64,000 nucleotides of DNA from VXRD01 sp965232265 (lineage in GTDB: Bacteria > Latescibacterota > UBA2968): NCBI GenBank assembly GCA_965232265.1, contig CBDDPH010000002.1, positions 868,001 through 932,000 of the forward strand. The letters are read 5' to 3'. The notes below the pieces were generated by a model. It ran no database searches. It was given only the letters and a program-made list of their open reading frames with translations, and was not told the origin of the DNA. The translations under genes were made by a program, and so were the position numbers. Each line of letters opens with the position of its first letter. Within the stretch, counting starts at the first letter, position 1. Of the stretch, positions 53,308-61,667 are shown piece by piece.

Positions 53308-54729
53308 TTACACTGTGGGCAATGGCGCGTCGTCGCCTGTTTCATGTTGCCAGAGGCGAATTTTTGCCGCCATTTTGCGTATGCGATCTCTGTGTTCAGG
53401 TCCGTCGAATAAATTTGTGAGTTCATGGGGGTCGCTGTTCAGGTCGAATAATTCGCATTGGTCGCCCGCGCACAGGTTGAGTTTCCAGCGGTCGGCTGTT
53501 GCGATTGCGCGCCAGGGGAGGGTGGCGATTAAGTTGATCTGCGGCGAGCCGAGGCTGCGATCTCCCAGTCCGTTCCACTGGATGAAGACATCGTTATCGT
53601 CGAGTGTTTCTCTGCCTTCGAGGACGGGTACGCGGCTGGTTCCCTGCAGGTGTTCGGGCACGGGTTGTCCCATGAGGTCTAATAAGGTGGGGACGAGATC
53701 GATATGGCCGATGTTGCCGGGGATCATTCGGTGTTCGCGCCCGAGATGGGGTATCCGCATCATGAGGGGGACTTTGGCAGAGGGTTCGTAGAATGCGCGT
53801 TTTTCCCGCATGCCCTGGTCGCCTGCCATTTCGCCGTGGTCAGAGCTGAATACGACTATGGTGTTGTCGGCGTGGCCGGATTTTTCAAGGGCGTCCATCA
53901 GTCTGCCCAATGCCCGATCTACGAGTGTGACAGTGCCGTAGTATTCGGCGCGGAATTTTCGGAGTTTTGCTTCTGCGGCGCGTTGTTCTTCGGGAGTTGC
54001 GTCGGGTTGTATATTGCGTTCTGCCCTCAGTCTGTTAAATAGCGATGCGCCCTTGGGATAGCGCGTGAATGCGGGACCTACGGGCATTTTTTTGGGGTCG
54101 TGTACATGTTTCATCGGGCCGGAGACGGGGGGATGTGGCTCGGGACAATGGACCTGTAGCATGAAGGGTTTGTCGCGGTCTGCCATCAGAAAGCGGGCGG
54201 CTTCGTCGCATAAAAAGGATACCATGGAGAGGTGTTCGGGCAAGTCTGCGCGCAGTTGTCCGGAGAATACGCGGTGTCCGGCTTCTGTTGTTTTGTCTGG
54301 TTCGATTCCGTTTTCCACGAGGAACTGGTGATACGGTGTGTCCGGGTGGTCGATGACCCAGGGCAGTTCAAAGACGGGCAGCCATTCGTCAAATCCGTGT
54401 TGTCGCGTTGTTTCTTTGCCCAGGTGCCATTTGCCGTAGTAGGCTTTGTGGTAGGTGTCTGATGTCATTTCTGCGATGGATTTGATTTCTGGATCGAGCA
54501 GGATGTTGTTTTTGGTCATTCTGGCGGCGTGTGGATACAGTCCCGTTACGAGGGTTGCGCGCGATGGCGTGCAGACGGGTTGCGTGCAATAGGGGTTTTC
54601 GAAGACAAAGCTCTCGCTGGCGAGGGCGTTCATGTTCGATGCCTGGATCCAGTCGTTGCCGTAACACGCCATGGTGTCGGATCGCTGTTGATCGGTGATG
54701 AAGAGCAAAATATTGGGTTGGCGCTGCAT
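53308..54729 (-). CDS. Sulfatase, cysteine-type
   Basis: 473 residues. Metal-binding FITDQQRSDTMACYG, maturation motif VCTPSRATLVTGL (CxPSR), KWHLG and VVFSSDHGEMAGD. No signal peptide. Second sulfatase of the window, only distantly similar to the one at 22007-23386. Divergent from the PQQ-type protein gene at 54840. First gene of the catabolic block reaching to 49512; desulfation would precede processing of the sugar by the oxidoreductases downstream. Confidence 0.93.
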   Translation of the reverse strand: MQRQPNILLFITDQQRSDTMACYGNDWIQASNMNALASESFVFENPYCTQPVCTPSRATLVTGLYPHAARMTKNNILLDPEIKSIAEMTSDTYHKAYYGKWHLGKETTRQHGFDEWLPVFELPWVIDHPDTPYHQFLVENGIEPDKTTEAGHRVFSGQLRADLPEHLSMVSFLCDEAARFLMADRDKPFMLQVHCPEPHPPVSGPMKHVHDPKKMPVGPAFTRYPKGASLFNRLRAERNIQPDATPEEQRAAEAKLRKFRAEYYGTVTLVDRALGRLMDALEKSGHADNTIVVFSSDHGEMAGDQGMREKRAFYEPSAKVPLMMRIPHLGREHRMIPGNIGHIDLVPTLLDLMGQPVPEHLQGTSRVPVLEGRETLDDNDVFIQWNGLGDRSLGSPQINLIATLPWRAIATADRWKLNLCAGDQCELFDLNSDPHELTNLFDGPEHRDRIRKMAAKIRLWQHETGDDAPLPTV

Positions 54730-54839
54730 GTGAGCCTTTCTATCTTAACGCTGAAGGGTGGCAGGAACAATCAAGGGGAAATATCTGTCAAATTGGATGA
54801 AAAACAAGTTGAAAATCACACTATTGAGGAGGAGTTTCT

Positions 54840-56141
54840 ATGGTTGGTCATATTGTTCGTATGGTTTGTGTTCTGGTACTTGTTCCGCTGGGCGTTCAAG
54901 CAGATAACTGGCCGCAGTGGCGCGGTCCGCAGCAAGATGGGGTGAGTACAGCTAAGAATTTGCCCGCGTCGTGGAGTTTGGAAGAGAATATTGTCTGGAA
55001 GGCCGAGTTGCCTTCGTGGAGCGGTAGTACGCCCGTTATCTGGGGTGATCGCATTTTTTTGACGTCGCCGTCGCCTGCACAAAGGCCAGAGGAACGGGAA
55101 CCGGGGGGGCCGGAGATTTATATTTTGTGTTTGTCAAAGAAAGATGGGCGTGAACTCTGGCGGTATAAGTTGGATGAGGGCAATGTGTTGCGGCGCAAGC
55201 ACAATAAGACGTCGCCTTCGCCCGTTACGGACGGGGCGCATGTGTGGGTGATTACGGGCAATGGGATTGTGACGTGTCTGGATATGGATGGGAAGGCGGT
55301 CTGGTCGCGCGATATTCAAAAGGACTACGGCAATTTTGGCCTGCTTTTCGGGTATGCGTCTTCGCCGATTCTGTACGATGGCAAGCTCATTCTTCAGGTG
55401 CTTCACGGGATGCGTACGGACGATCCTTCATACATCTTCGCGTTGGACGCGGGCAATGGGCAGGAGGTCTGGCGCAAGGAGCGTCCGACAGATGCTATTC
55501 GGGAGTCTCCGGATTCGTACACGACGCCCACGCTGTTGAAGCGCAATGGCGAGACGCAGATTGTGATTACGGGTGGGGATTGCGTGACGGGGCACGATCC
55601 GGATACGGGGCATGAGATCTGGCGGGCAAATGGCTTAAATCCCGATCGGAGGGGCAATTATCGGATTGTGGCGTCTCCCGTGGTGGTCGGCGATATGATT
55701 TATGCGCCGACCCGGCAACGGCCCTTGCTGGCACTGGCGGCTGGTGGTACAGGCGATGTTTCCGGCAATGTGGTGTGGAAGTGGGAGGGTACTGCTGCGC
55801 CAGATGTGCCTACGCCGACGAGTGATGGGAAATATTTTTATATGGTTGATGATCGCGGCCGGGCAATGTGTCTAGACGCAAAGACCGGTGATGTGGTGTG
55901 GGGTCCTGAGCGGACGACGCAGGGTATTGTGAGCGCGTCACCCCATCTGGCGGATGGCAAGTTGTTTTTGCTGAATGAATATGCCGTGACGACTGTTCTG
56001 TCCGCGGGTCCAAAATTTGAGGTTTTGGGGACGAATGAACTGGATGGTACGTACACGCTGTCGTCGCCCGTGTCATCCGGATCGCAGCTTTTTATTCGGA
56101 CGGCGACGCATTTGTATTGTATTGGGTATGGTGAGGAGTAA
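54840..56141 (+). CDS. Secreted PQQ-like beta-propeller repeat protein
   Basis: 433 residues. ATG at 54840 after GGAGGAG; signal peptide (VRMVCVLVLVPLGVQA). The mature start NWPQWRGPQQDG is typical of the planctomycete-like PQQ-propeller family. Propeller blades repeat WSGSTPVIWGDRIFL, DGAHVWVITGNGIVTCLDMDGKAVW, VFALDAGNGQEVWRKE-type strands (here YIFALDAGNGQEVW) and MCLDAKTGDVVW. There is no dehydrogenase active site, so it is a binding or scaffold protein in the periplasm. A terminator follows. Confidence 0.88.
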   Translation: MVGHIVRMVCVLVLVPLGVQADNWPQWRGPQQDGVSTAKNLPASWSLEENIVWKAELPSWSGSTPVIWGDRIFLTSPSPAQRPEEREPGGPEIYILCLSKKDGRELWRYKLDEGNVLRRKHNKTSPSPVTDGAHVWVITGNGIVTCLDMDGKAVWSRDIQKDYGNFGLLFGYASSPILYDGKLILQVLHGMRTDDPSYIFALDAGNGQEVWRKERPTDAIRESPDSYTTPTLLKRNGETQIVITGGDCVTGHDPDTGHEIWRANGLNPDRRGNYRIVASPVVVGDMIYAPTRQRPLLALAAGGTGDVSGNVVWKWEGTAAPDVPTPTSDGKYFYMVDDRGRAMCLDAKTGDVVWGPERTTQGIVSASPHLADGKLFLLNEYAVTTVLSAGPKFEVLGTNELDGTYTLSSPVSSGSQLFIRTATHLYCIGYGEE

Positions 56142-56162
56142 ACGGAGTCAGTTCAAAAAGAG

Positions 56163-56197
56163 AACGCCCCAGCATCCGTTTTGCCGGGGCGTTTTTT
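56163..56197 (+). terminator. Intrinsic terminator of the PQQ-propeller gene
   Basis: AACGCCCC and GGGGCGTT form an 8-bp stem with a 15-base loop, followed by a T-run (56192-56197). Confidence 0.75.
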
Positions 56198-56213
56198 GCG
56201 CCGGGTATGTCCA

Positions 56214-56666
56214 ATGTCCAATTATTCACAAATTGAATTGGAAAGTTTTATGACCGCCGCGCTCGTTGAGGGGAGAAAAGCGCTTCCCGAGTGTTTGCCC
56301 AATCCACCGGTCGGATGTGTGCTGGTGCGAGAAGGCAAAATTATCGCTCGGGGATATACCAATCCGCCGGGTCAATTTCACGCAGAGGCAATGGCGCTCG
56401 CGCAAGTAGAAGGATCGCTAAAAGATGTTACGGCATTTGTCACTCTGGAGCCGTGTTCTTTTCACGGGCGCACGCCTTCTTGTGCACAGGCGCTTGTTCA
56501 GAGAAAAGTCCGCGATGTTTTTGTCGCACTCATCGATCCACATCCCAAAAATCGCGGGCGGGGTATTCAAATTCTCAAAGATGCGGATATTCCCGTGCAG
56601 GTCGGTCTGTTAGAGGAAGAGGCTGAGAAAGACCTGGGTCTTTATCTGTGCAAAAATACCACTTGA
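56214..56666 (+). CDS. RibD-like deaminase domain protein
   Basis: 150 residues from the ATG at 56214, since SQIELESFMTAALVEG is the usual first helix; a later ATG at 56250 would cut it. Zinc deaminase core: NPPVGCVLVREGKIIARG, HAEAMALA, and TLEPCSFHGRTPSC, the RibD-specific second metal motif, then VALIDPHPKNRGRGI. RibD normally carries a C-terminal reductase domain (about 360 residues in total); here it stops right after the deaminase. It may be a stand-alone pyrimidine deaminase or a specialised cytidine-deaminase-like enzyme. No rib genes are nearby. Confidence 0.85.
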   Translation: MSNYSQIELESFMTAALVEGRKALPECLPNPPVGCVLVREGKIIARGYTNPPGQFHAEAMALAQVEGSLKDVTAFVTLEPCSFHGRTPSCAQALVQRKVRDVFVALIDPHPKNRGRGIQILKDADIPVQVGLLEEEAEKDLGLYLCKNTT

Positions 56667-56673
56667 AATCATC

Positions 56674-56734
56674 GTAGGGGACGGCCCTTTGACGACGCGA
56701 AAGCAGGACAACCACAGGGGGTTGTCTCTACAAC
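56674..56734. repeat. GTAGGGGACGGCCC..GGACAACC..GGTTGTC repeat
   Basis: GTAGGGGACGGCCCTTTG, then GACAACCACAGGGGGTTGTC (inverted repeat) and TCTACAAC. Belongs to the same class of GTAGGGG-starting dispersed elements as at 9301 and 20413. Fills most of the gap before the esterase gene. Confidence 0.55.
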
Positions 56735-56752
56735 AAATCACAGGAGACAAAC

Positions 56753-57580
56753 ATGAACAACTGGATGGATATTTACGAAGAACGAAACTACGGCAGTATG
56801 CCCTATCGCCTGCTCAGGCCCATTGATATCGCAGACCATCCCGATAAAGCGTATCCTCTTATCTTCAGCTTGCATGGGGCGGGCGGTAAAGGTACAGATA
56901 ATATCAAAAACCTGCGCCACTGGAACGAGTCACCACTGGCAGATGAAACACATCGCCGCAAATATTCCTGTTTTGTTCTTGCACCTCAAACGCCCCTGCG
57001 CTGGCTGGTGCCCAATTCCATGCCCGAGATCACACAGGAATATATCGACTCGCTCTCCGATATCTGGCAAATGCGCGTTGAGCGGTTGCTGGATCGGGGG
57101 GATGATCTCTCAGAGGGTGATTTGGGCAAAGCCTTTGATCTGCTGGACGCGATATGCGATGAATTTCCAATTGATCAGGATCGCATCTACGTGCTGGGGC
57201 ATTCAATGGGTGGTTTTGGTACATGGAACGCTATTTGTGCACAACCCAATCGTTTCGCCGCCGCGATTCCCTCTGCTGGCGGATGCGAGCCGTGGAATGA
57301 CATCAGCCGCATTGCAGAGGTTCCCATCTGGACATTTCACGGGGATGCCGATGCAACTGTGCCCGTTGACTTGACCCAGGACGCTTTTCGTCAGTTAGAC
57401 GCGCTGAATGCCAATGCCAAATACACGGAATTGAAAGACGTGGGACACAATGCGAGTGCTTACGGTTTTGCGTACACAGGCGATGATCCGCAACGCGGAT
57501 TTATCACGCATTTTGCCAGCGATCAGTGCGACAAAACCGAGAATGTATGGGACTGGCTATTTGCACAAAAGCGCGGGTGA
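56753..57580 (+). CDS. Alpha/beta hydrolase (esterase / PHB-depolymerase-like)
   Basis: 275 residues, no signal peptide. Oxyanion LIFSLHGAGGKG, nucleophile elbow VLGHSMGGFGTW, acid in TFHGDADATVP and His in KDVGHNASA complete the Ser-Asp-His triad. The architecture is that of the prolyl-oligopeptidase-like/LpqC-type esterases often annotated as phospholipase or carboxylesterase. ATG preceded by AGGAGA. Confidence 0.9.
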   Translation: MNNWMDIYEERNYGSMPYRLLRPIDIADHPDKAYPLIFSLHGAGGKGTDNIKNLRHWNESPLADETHRRKYSCFVLAPQTPLRWLVPNSMPEITQEYIDSLSDIWQMRVERLLDRGDDLSEGDLGKAFDLLDAICDEFPIDQDRIYVLGHSMGGFGTWNAICAQPNRFAAAIPSAGGCEPWNDISRIAEVPIWTFHGDADATVPVDLTQDAFRQLDALNANAKYTELKDVGHNASAYGFAYTGDDPQRGFITHFASDQCDKTENVWDWLFAQKRG

Positions 57581-57589
57581 TAGAAAGTG

Positions 57590-57640
57590 TGATCCGCAGA
57601 TAGACGCAGATAAATGCAGATAAAAAGAGGGCTGTGAAAT
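57590..57640. repeat. CCGCAGAT/ACGCAGAT repeat, copy of 1911-1979
   Basis: TGATCCGCAGATAGACGCAGATAAATGCAGATAAAAAG followed by AGGGCTGTGAAATGG; the beginning and end match the copy after glyS. Confidence 0.6.
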
Positions 57641-57669
57641 GGGACGAGGCAATGGGGTGTTCTAACTTC

Positions 57670-58935
57670 TTAAATCACCGTACCCGAGGGAATAATAGCG
57701 TCTTTGGTGATGACCACGATACCGTCGCGGATGGCGTAGGCGTCGCGTTCTGTTTCGCGGATGTTTTTTGCGTTCAGGATGGTGACGTTTTCCCCAATGC
57801 GCGCGTTTTTGTCGATAATTGCGCTGTCGATTACGCATCCCGGACCGATGCCGACGTTTGGGATGCCTTTTTGTTTGTTGTGTTTTTTGTCTTGGGGTGT
57901 TTCGTAAAAGTCGGCACCCATCATGACGGTGTTGGTGAGTTTGACGCGGGGACCAACGATGCTGCGTATGCCGATGACAGAATGTTCAATTTCTGCGTCT
58001 TGTATGTCGGAGCCGTCGCCGATTTTACATTGTTTGAGGTGGCATCCATCCAATTTGGCCGCGGCGAGATAGCGCGGGTGGGTGTAGATGGGGGCACCGG
58101 GTTGATAAAAGGTGAAGGGGGGCGCCGGGGTTGTGAGCGCGAGGTTGGCTTCGTAGAAGGCGCGGATGGTGCCGATGTCTTCCCAGTATCCCTCGAATCG
58201 GTGGGCATAGACGTTGTGGCTGTGAATGGCGGCGGGGATGATGTGCTTGCCAAAGTCGTCGCCGCTGTTTTCCGCGAGGAGTGTTCTCAGTCTGTCTTTT
58301 TCAAAGACGTAGATGCCCATGGAGGCCATGTACGCTTCGTCGGGGTTGTTGCCGGGGGCGGGGTCGAGTTTGAGGTCGTCCAGTTCGGCGTCGGTTTGCG
58401 GTTTTTCCACGAAGTCGATGATGCGTCCGGTGTCATTGACTTTGAGGATGCCGAGTTCGGGCGCGATTTCTCGCGTGACGGGTTTGACGGCGATGGTGAG
58501 GTCTGCACCTTTTTCGCGGTGTTCGGCGATGAAGCCCCGATAGTTCATGCGGTAGAGGTGGTCGCCAGAGAGGATGAGGTATTGATCTATCTGGTAGGAC
58601 ATGAAGTGGCGGAGTTGCTGGCGAACCGCGTCGGCTGTGCCCTGATACCAGTCGAGGCGGTCTTCGGTTTGTTCGGCGGCGAGGATTTCGACAAAGCCGT
58701 TTGAAAAGGCGTCGAAGCGATAGGTTTGGGCAATGTGGCGGTTGAGAGAGGCGGAGTTGAATTGGGTGAGTGCGTAGATGCGCGTGAGGCCCGAGTGCAG
58801 GCAGTTGCTGATGGGGATGTCGATGAGGCGGTATTTGCCGCCGATGGGGACTGCGGGTTTGGAGCGGTATTTGGTGAGGGGATAGAGGCGCGACCCGGCG
58901 CCACCGCCTAAGATGATGCCGATAACGGATTCCAC
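57670..58935 (-). CDS. glgC: Glucose-1-phosphate adenylyltransferase
   Basis: 421 residues. GTG start at 58935 with GGAGG 6 bases upstream. Makes ADP-glucose from ATP and glucose 1-phosphate, the committed step of glycogen synthesis. Visible: GIILGGGAGSRLYPLT (nucleotide binding), KPAVPIGGKYRLIDIPISNC, the WYQGTADAVRQ loop, LSGDHLYRMNY, IVDFVEKP-type strand (IIDFVEKPQ), FEGYWEDIGTI and a C-terminal left-handed helix domain with VIGIRSIVGP and IVVITKDAIIPSGTVI. Similar to cyanobacterial/plant enzymes. No other glg gene is nearby. Confidence 0.95.
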   Translation of the reverse strand: MESVIGIILGGGAGSRLYPLTKYRSKPAVPIGGKYRLIDIPISNCLHSGLTRIYALTQFNSASLNRHIAQTYRFDAFSNGFVEILAAEQTEDRLDWYQGTADAVRQQLRHFMSYQIDQYLILSGDHLYRMNYRGFIAEHREKGADLTIAVKPVTREIAPELGILKVNDTGRIIDFVEKPQTDAELDDLKLDPAPGNNPDEAYMASMGIYVFEKDRLRTLLAENSGDDFGKHIIPAAIHSHNVYAHRFEGYWEDIGTIRAFYEANLALTTPAPPFTFYQPGAPIYTHPRYLAAAKLDGCHLKQCKIGDGSDIQDAEIEHSVIGIRSIVGPRVKLTNTVMMGADFYETPQDKKHNKQKGIPNVGIGPGCVIDSAIIDKNARIGENVTILNAKNIRETERDAYAIRDGIVVITKDAIIPSGTVI

Positions 58936-59044
58936 GCAAAACCTCCTTGTTTTATGGGAGAGAACGATATAACATGATAAATATAGGTGTGCAGGTCAAA
59001 TGTGTTGATAGTATCAGAGACTGTTTTAAGATTATTCTGGGAGC

Positions 59045-59061
59045 GCGGGCGTCTCGCCTGC
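59045..59061. repeat. GCGGGCG TCT CGCCTGC hairpin
   Basis: Seven-bp stem (one wobble pair) in the gap upstream of the isomerase gene, related to 51091-51121. Confidence 0.4.
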
Positions 59062-59092
59062 ATGCCGTTTCTTAACAAAAGGAGAAATAACT

Positions 59093-59896
59093 ATGGATCT
59101 CGAAGTCGGTATTGCCGGATGGGTGCTCAGCGGTGAAATTTTGCGAGAGAAGTCGCTGACTTTGCTCGCGTTTCCCGAGGTGTGTGCTTCACATGGCGTG
59201 GAGACGGTGGAGTTGTGTTCGCGGTTTTTTGCGTCTCAGGACGCGCGGTATTTGAATGAGCTTCGGAATCTATTGGCGGACAATGGACTTTCGGTACGCA
59301 ATATCGCGGTGGATATGGGCAATATTGCAGGGGCTGATGCGGCTGTGCGGCGCACGGATCTGGAGGCGTTGAAGCAGTGGTTTTACACGGCGTCGGCTGT
59401 GGGTTCCGAGGCGATACGGATTAATACGGGTCACGCGGATGACGATGGGGCGATGAGCCGGGTGATTGAGGGGTACCGGGAACTGGTGGCTGTGGGCGAG
59501 CAGGCGGGGGTGAAATTATTGGTGGAGAATCACGGGGGTGTGTCATCTTCGTCTGAGAATTTGCAGCGGATTCTGGATGGGGTGGATTCCGATTGGTTTG
59601 GTACCTGTCCAGATACGGCAAATTTTCCCGATGGCGATTGGGAGGCGGGAATGCGCGTGCTGGCTCCGCGTGCGTTTTCGTGTCATGTAAAGGTGTTTAA
59701 TTACAGCGATGACGGGGTGCAGGCGTGGGAGCGAGATGGCAAAGCTATGGGGTATGATTTGAAGACGTGTTTGCAAATTCTGAATGCGGCAGATTACGCC
59801 GGCCCGCTGTGTGTGGAGAAGGGCGCGTCGGATACGACAGAGGCGAGTATCCGCGATACGCTGAGTTATTTGAGGGATTTGCAGGCGACGGTGTGA
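59093..59896 (+). CDS. Sugar phosphate isomerase/epimerase-type TIM barrel protein
   Basis: 267 residues. Same superfamily as 19409-20347: VGIAGWVLSGE, VETVELCSRFF, IRINTGHADDD, LLVENHGGVSS with the metal Glu, GTCPDTANFPDG with the metal Asp, SCHVKVFNYSD with the His and LCVEKGASD with the terminal Glu. Substrate unknown. ATG preceded by AAGGAG. Ends at a strong terminator; monocistronic. Confidence 0.87.
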   Translation: MDLEVGIAGWVLSGEILREKSLTLLAFPEVCASHGVETVELCSRFFASQDARYLNELRNLLADNGLSVRNIAVDMGNIAGADAAVRRTDLEALKQWFYTASAVGSEAIRINTGHADDDGAMSRVIEGYRELVAVGEQAGVKLLVENHGGVSSSSENLQRILDGVDSDWFGTCPDTANFPDGDWEAGMRVLAPRAFSCHVKVFNYSDDGVQAWERDGKAMGYDLKTCLQILNAADYAGPLCVEKGASDTTEASIRDTLSYLRDLQATV

Positions 59897-59921
59897 GTGC
59901 AATTTTACAACTTGAAGTATT

Positions 59922-59957
59922 AAGCGCGTCCATTGAGAAATGGGCGCGTTTTGTTTT
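59922..59957 (+). terminator. Intrinsic terminator after the isomerase gene
   Basis: AAGCGCGTCCATT, loop GAGA, AATGGGCGCGTT (about 12-13 bp with two wobbles), followed by TTGTTTT. Confidence 0.75.
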
Positions 59958-60085
59958 ACACAGCTTAACAGAGTCTTACAATTTTCGTACAGAAAATGGG
60001 GAACGGGAGGACGGGTGTGCGAATCTAAAAAATGTTAGAAGGGAGGATTATTTCAATACTGTCCTTGGGAGGGGAAGGAGAAGCC

Positions 60086-61606
60086 ATGAAGAGAATTGTG
60101 CAGTTGTTTTTGTGCGTTGTATGTGTTGCCATCAGTACACAGGCGTATGGACAGGGGGCGATGCGGGGTACGGTGCGCGATGCTTCCAATGGCGAGACGT
60201 TGCCCAATGCCAATGTTGTGATCGATAGTTTGCACATTGGCGTGGCGACAGATAAGGCCGGTTATTTTGTGATTGGGAATTTGTCGCCGGGGTTGCACAG
60301 GGTTTTGGCGAGTTATATCGGCTATGAGAGCCGGTCTGTTCAGGTCGTGGTTATACAGGGCGAGACGGTGCGGATTGTGATTGAGTTGGAGCCTGCGGAA
60401 TTGATGGGAGAGGAGATCGAAGCCATAGGCGAGCGCGTGGCGCCGACTGAGGTGACGCCGGTGAGTGCGTTTGGCACGCGGGTGACGGAACTGGCGCGCA
60501 TTCCGACGGTGGGTCAGCCCGATTTGATGCGCGGGATTCAATTGCTTCCGGGCGTGCAGGCTGCGAGTGAAAATTCCGCGGGTTTGTATGTGCGCGGGGG
60601 TACGCCGGGGCAAAATTTGATTTTGTTAGATGATGTGGTGGTCTATAATCCGAATCATTTGTTCGGGTTTTTTAGCACGTTTAATCCCGATGCCTTGAAG
60701 GATGTGACTTTGATTAAGGGGACGTTTCCCGCGCGGTATGGCGACCGCCTGTCGAGTGTGCTGGATATTACAAATTTGGATGGCAACAGGAAGTCTTTTG
60801 ATGCGCGGGCGTCCATGGATTTGATCAGTGCGGGGTTGACGGTTGGCGGGCCAGTGGGCGATCGCGGTTCGTGGATGTTTTCGGGGCGGCGCACGTATCA
60901 AGAGGTTTTAAATTCGCCTCTGTTTGATCATATCGTGGATGAGATGTTCAGTACGCGCATTGGCACCATTGGCACGAGTCCAGTTACTGGCGGTGGGCCG
61001 GGGGGATTGGGGGGCGGTGGCTTTGGGAGACGACAAGGTGGTGGTCGGTTTGGGCAGGCGCGGTTCAATTTTCAGCAGCAGACGAGCGATTTTGGGCAGG
61101 ATTACGGGTTCTACGATACGAATTTCAAGCTCAATCTGGATGTGTCTGACAATGACCAGGTTTCGGTGAGTGGATATATGGGCAATGATGCGCTGAATCT
61201 GTCGCTGCCGTCTTTTCGAGAGCAGACGCGCGATCAGCTCATGGATTGGGGCAATCGGATTGCGCGGTTTAAGTGGTTGCATCTATACACGGATAATTTG
61301 ATCGGCAATGTGCAGGTTTCAGCGAGTCGATATCTGTCCAATTTTGACGTTGCGACCAATCAAAACGAGGTTGCCAATAGTGATCAGGCAGGGCAAGGTG
61401 GACGCGGTTTTGCATTGAATCGCAATAATGCGTTGAACGATTTGACTGCAAAGTTGACGTTTGATCTGTATTCGGGTCCTTTTCACACGACGCGCGTGGG
61501 CGCGCAGGATGAAGCGGCACTGGATGAGCCGCAGTTTCATGTGACGGGGGGTATTGGGCTGTTCGCTTCTATGGCCGCGGATTCTGTGGTTTTTCGGGTG
61601 GAGTGA
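60086..61606 (+). CDS. TonB-dependent receptor, shortened, probably chimeric C-terminus
   Basis: 506 residues from the ATG at 60086 (AAGGAG nearby); signal peptide (IVQLFLCVVCVAISTQAYG). A carboxypeptidase-D-regulatory-like domain follows (about 25-105: GTVRDASNGETLPNANVVI), then a TonB plug (about 130-235) with LMRGIQLLPGVQA and LYVRGGTPGQNLILLDDVVVYNP. Barrel strands start near 245, with a Gly-rich loop (TGGGPGGLGGGGFGRR). Full receptors of this kind are about 750-900 residues. Here the barrel breaks off after GPFHTTRVGA and the last 38 residues (DEPQFHVTGGIGLF..DSVVFRVE) look like the end of a different lipoprotein family. It is probably non-functional or a pseudogene formed by deletion. 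Confidence 0.75.
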   Translation: MKRIVQLFLCVVCVAISTQAYGQGAMRGTVRDASNGETLPNANVVIDSLHIGVATDKAGYFVIGNLSPGLHRVLASYIGYESRSVQVVVIQGETVRIVIELEPAELMGEEIEAIGERVAPTEVTPVSAFGTRVTELARIPTVGQPDLMRGIQLLPGVQAASENSAGLYVRGGTPGQNLILLDDVVVYNPNHLFGFFSTFNPDALKDVTLIKGTFPARYGDRLSSVLDITNLDGNRKSFDARASMDLISAGLTVGGPVGDRGSWMFSGRRTYQEVLNSPLFDHIVDEMFSTRIGTIGTSPVTGGGPGGLGGGGFGRRQGGGRFGQARFNFQQQTSDFGQDYGFYDTNFKLNLDVSDNDQVSVSGYMGNDALNLSLPSFREQTRDQLMDWGNRIARFKWLHLYTDNLIGNVQVSASRYLSNFDVATNQNEVANSDQAGQGGRGFALNRNNALNDLTAKLTFDLYSGPFHTTRVGAQDEAALDEPQFHVTGGIGLFASMAADSVVFRVE

Positions 61607-61623
61607 TTTCGCGTCCCTAATGC

Positions 61624-61652
61624 AAAAGCCGCTCGTTTGAGCGGCTTTTTTT
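61624..61652. terminator. Bidirectional intrinsic terminator
   Basis: AAAGCCGCTC, loop GTTT, GAGCGGCTTT, then T's on the plus strand and A's on the left, serving both the TonB receptor and the convergent slipin gene. Confidence 0.9.
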
Positions 61653-61667
61653 GTTCCTGATGGTGTT

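Noticed and set aside
57634..58704. 356-codon open frame on the plus strand
   Set aside because: Antisense to glgC; Val/Gly/Asp/Phe-rich composition typical of a shadow frame.
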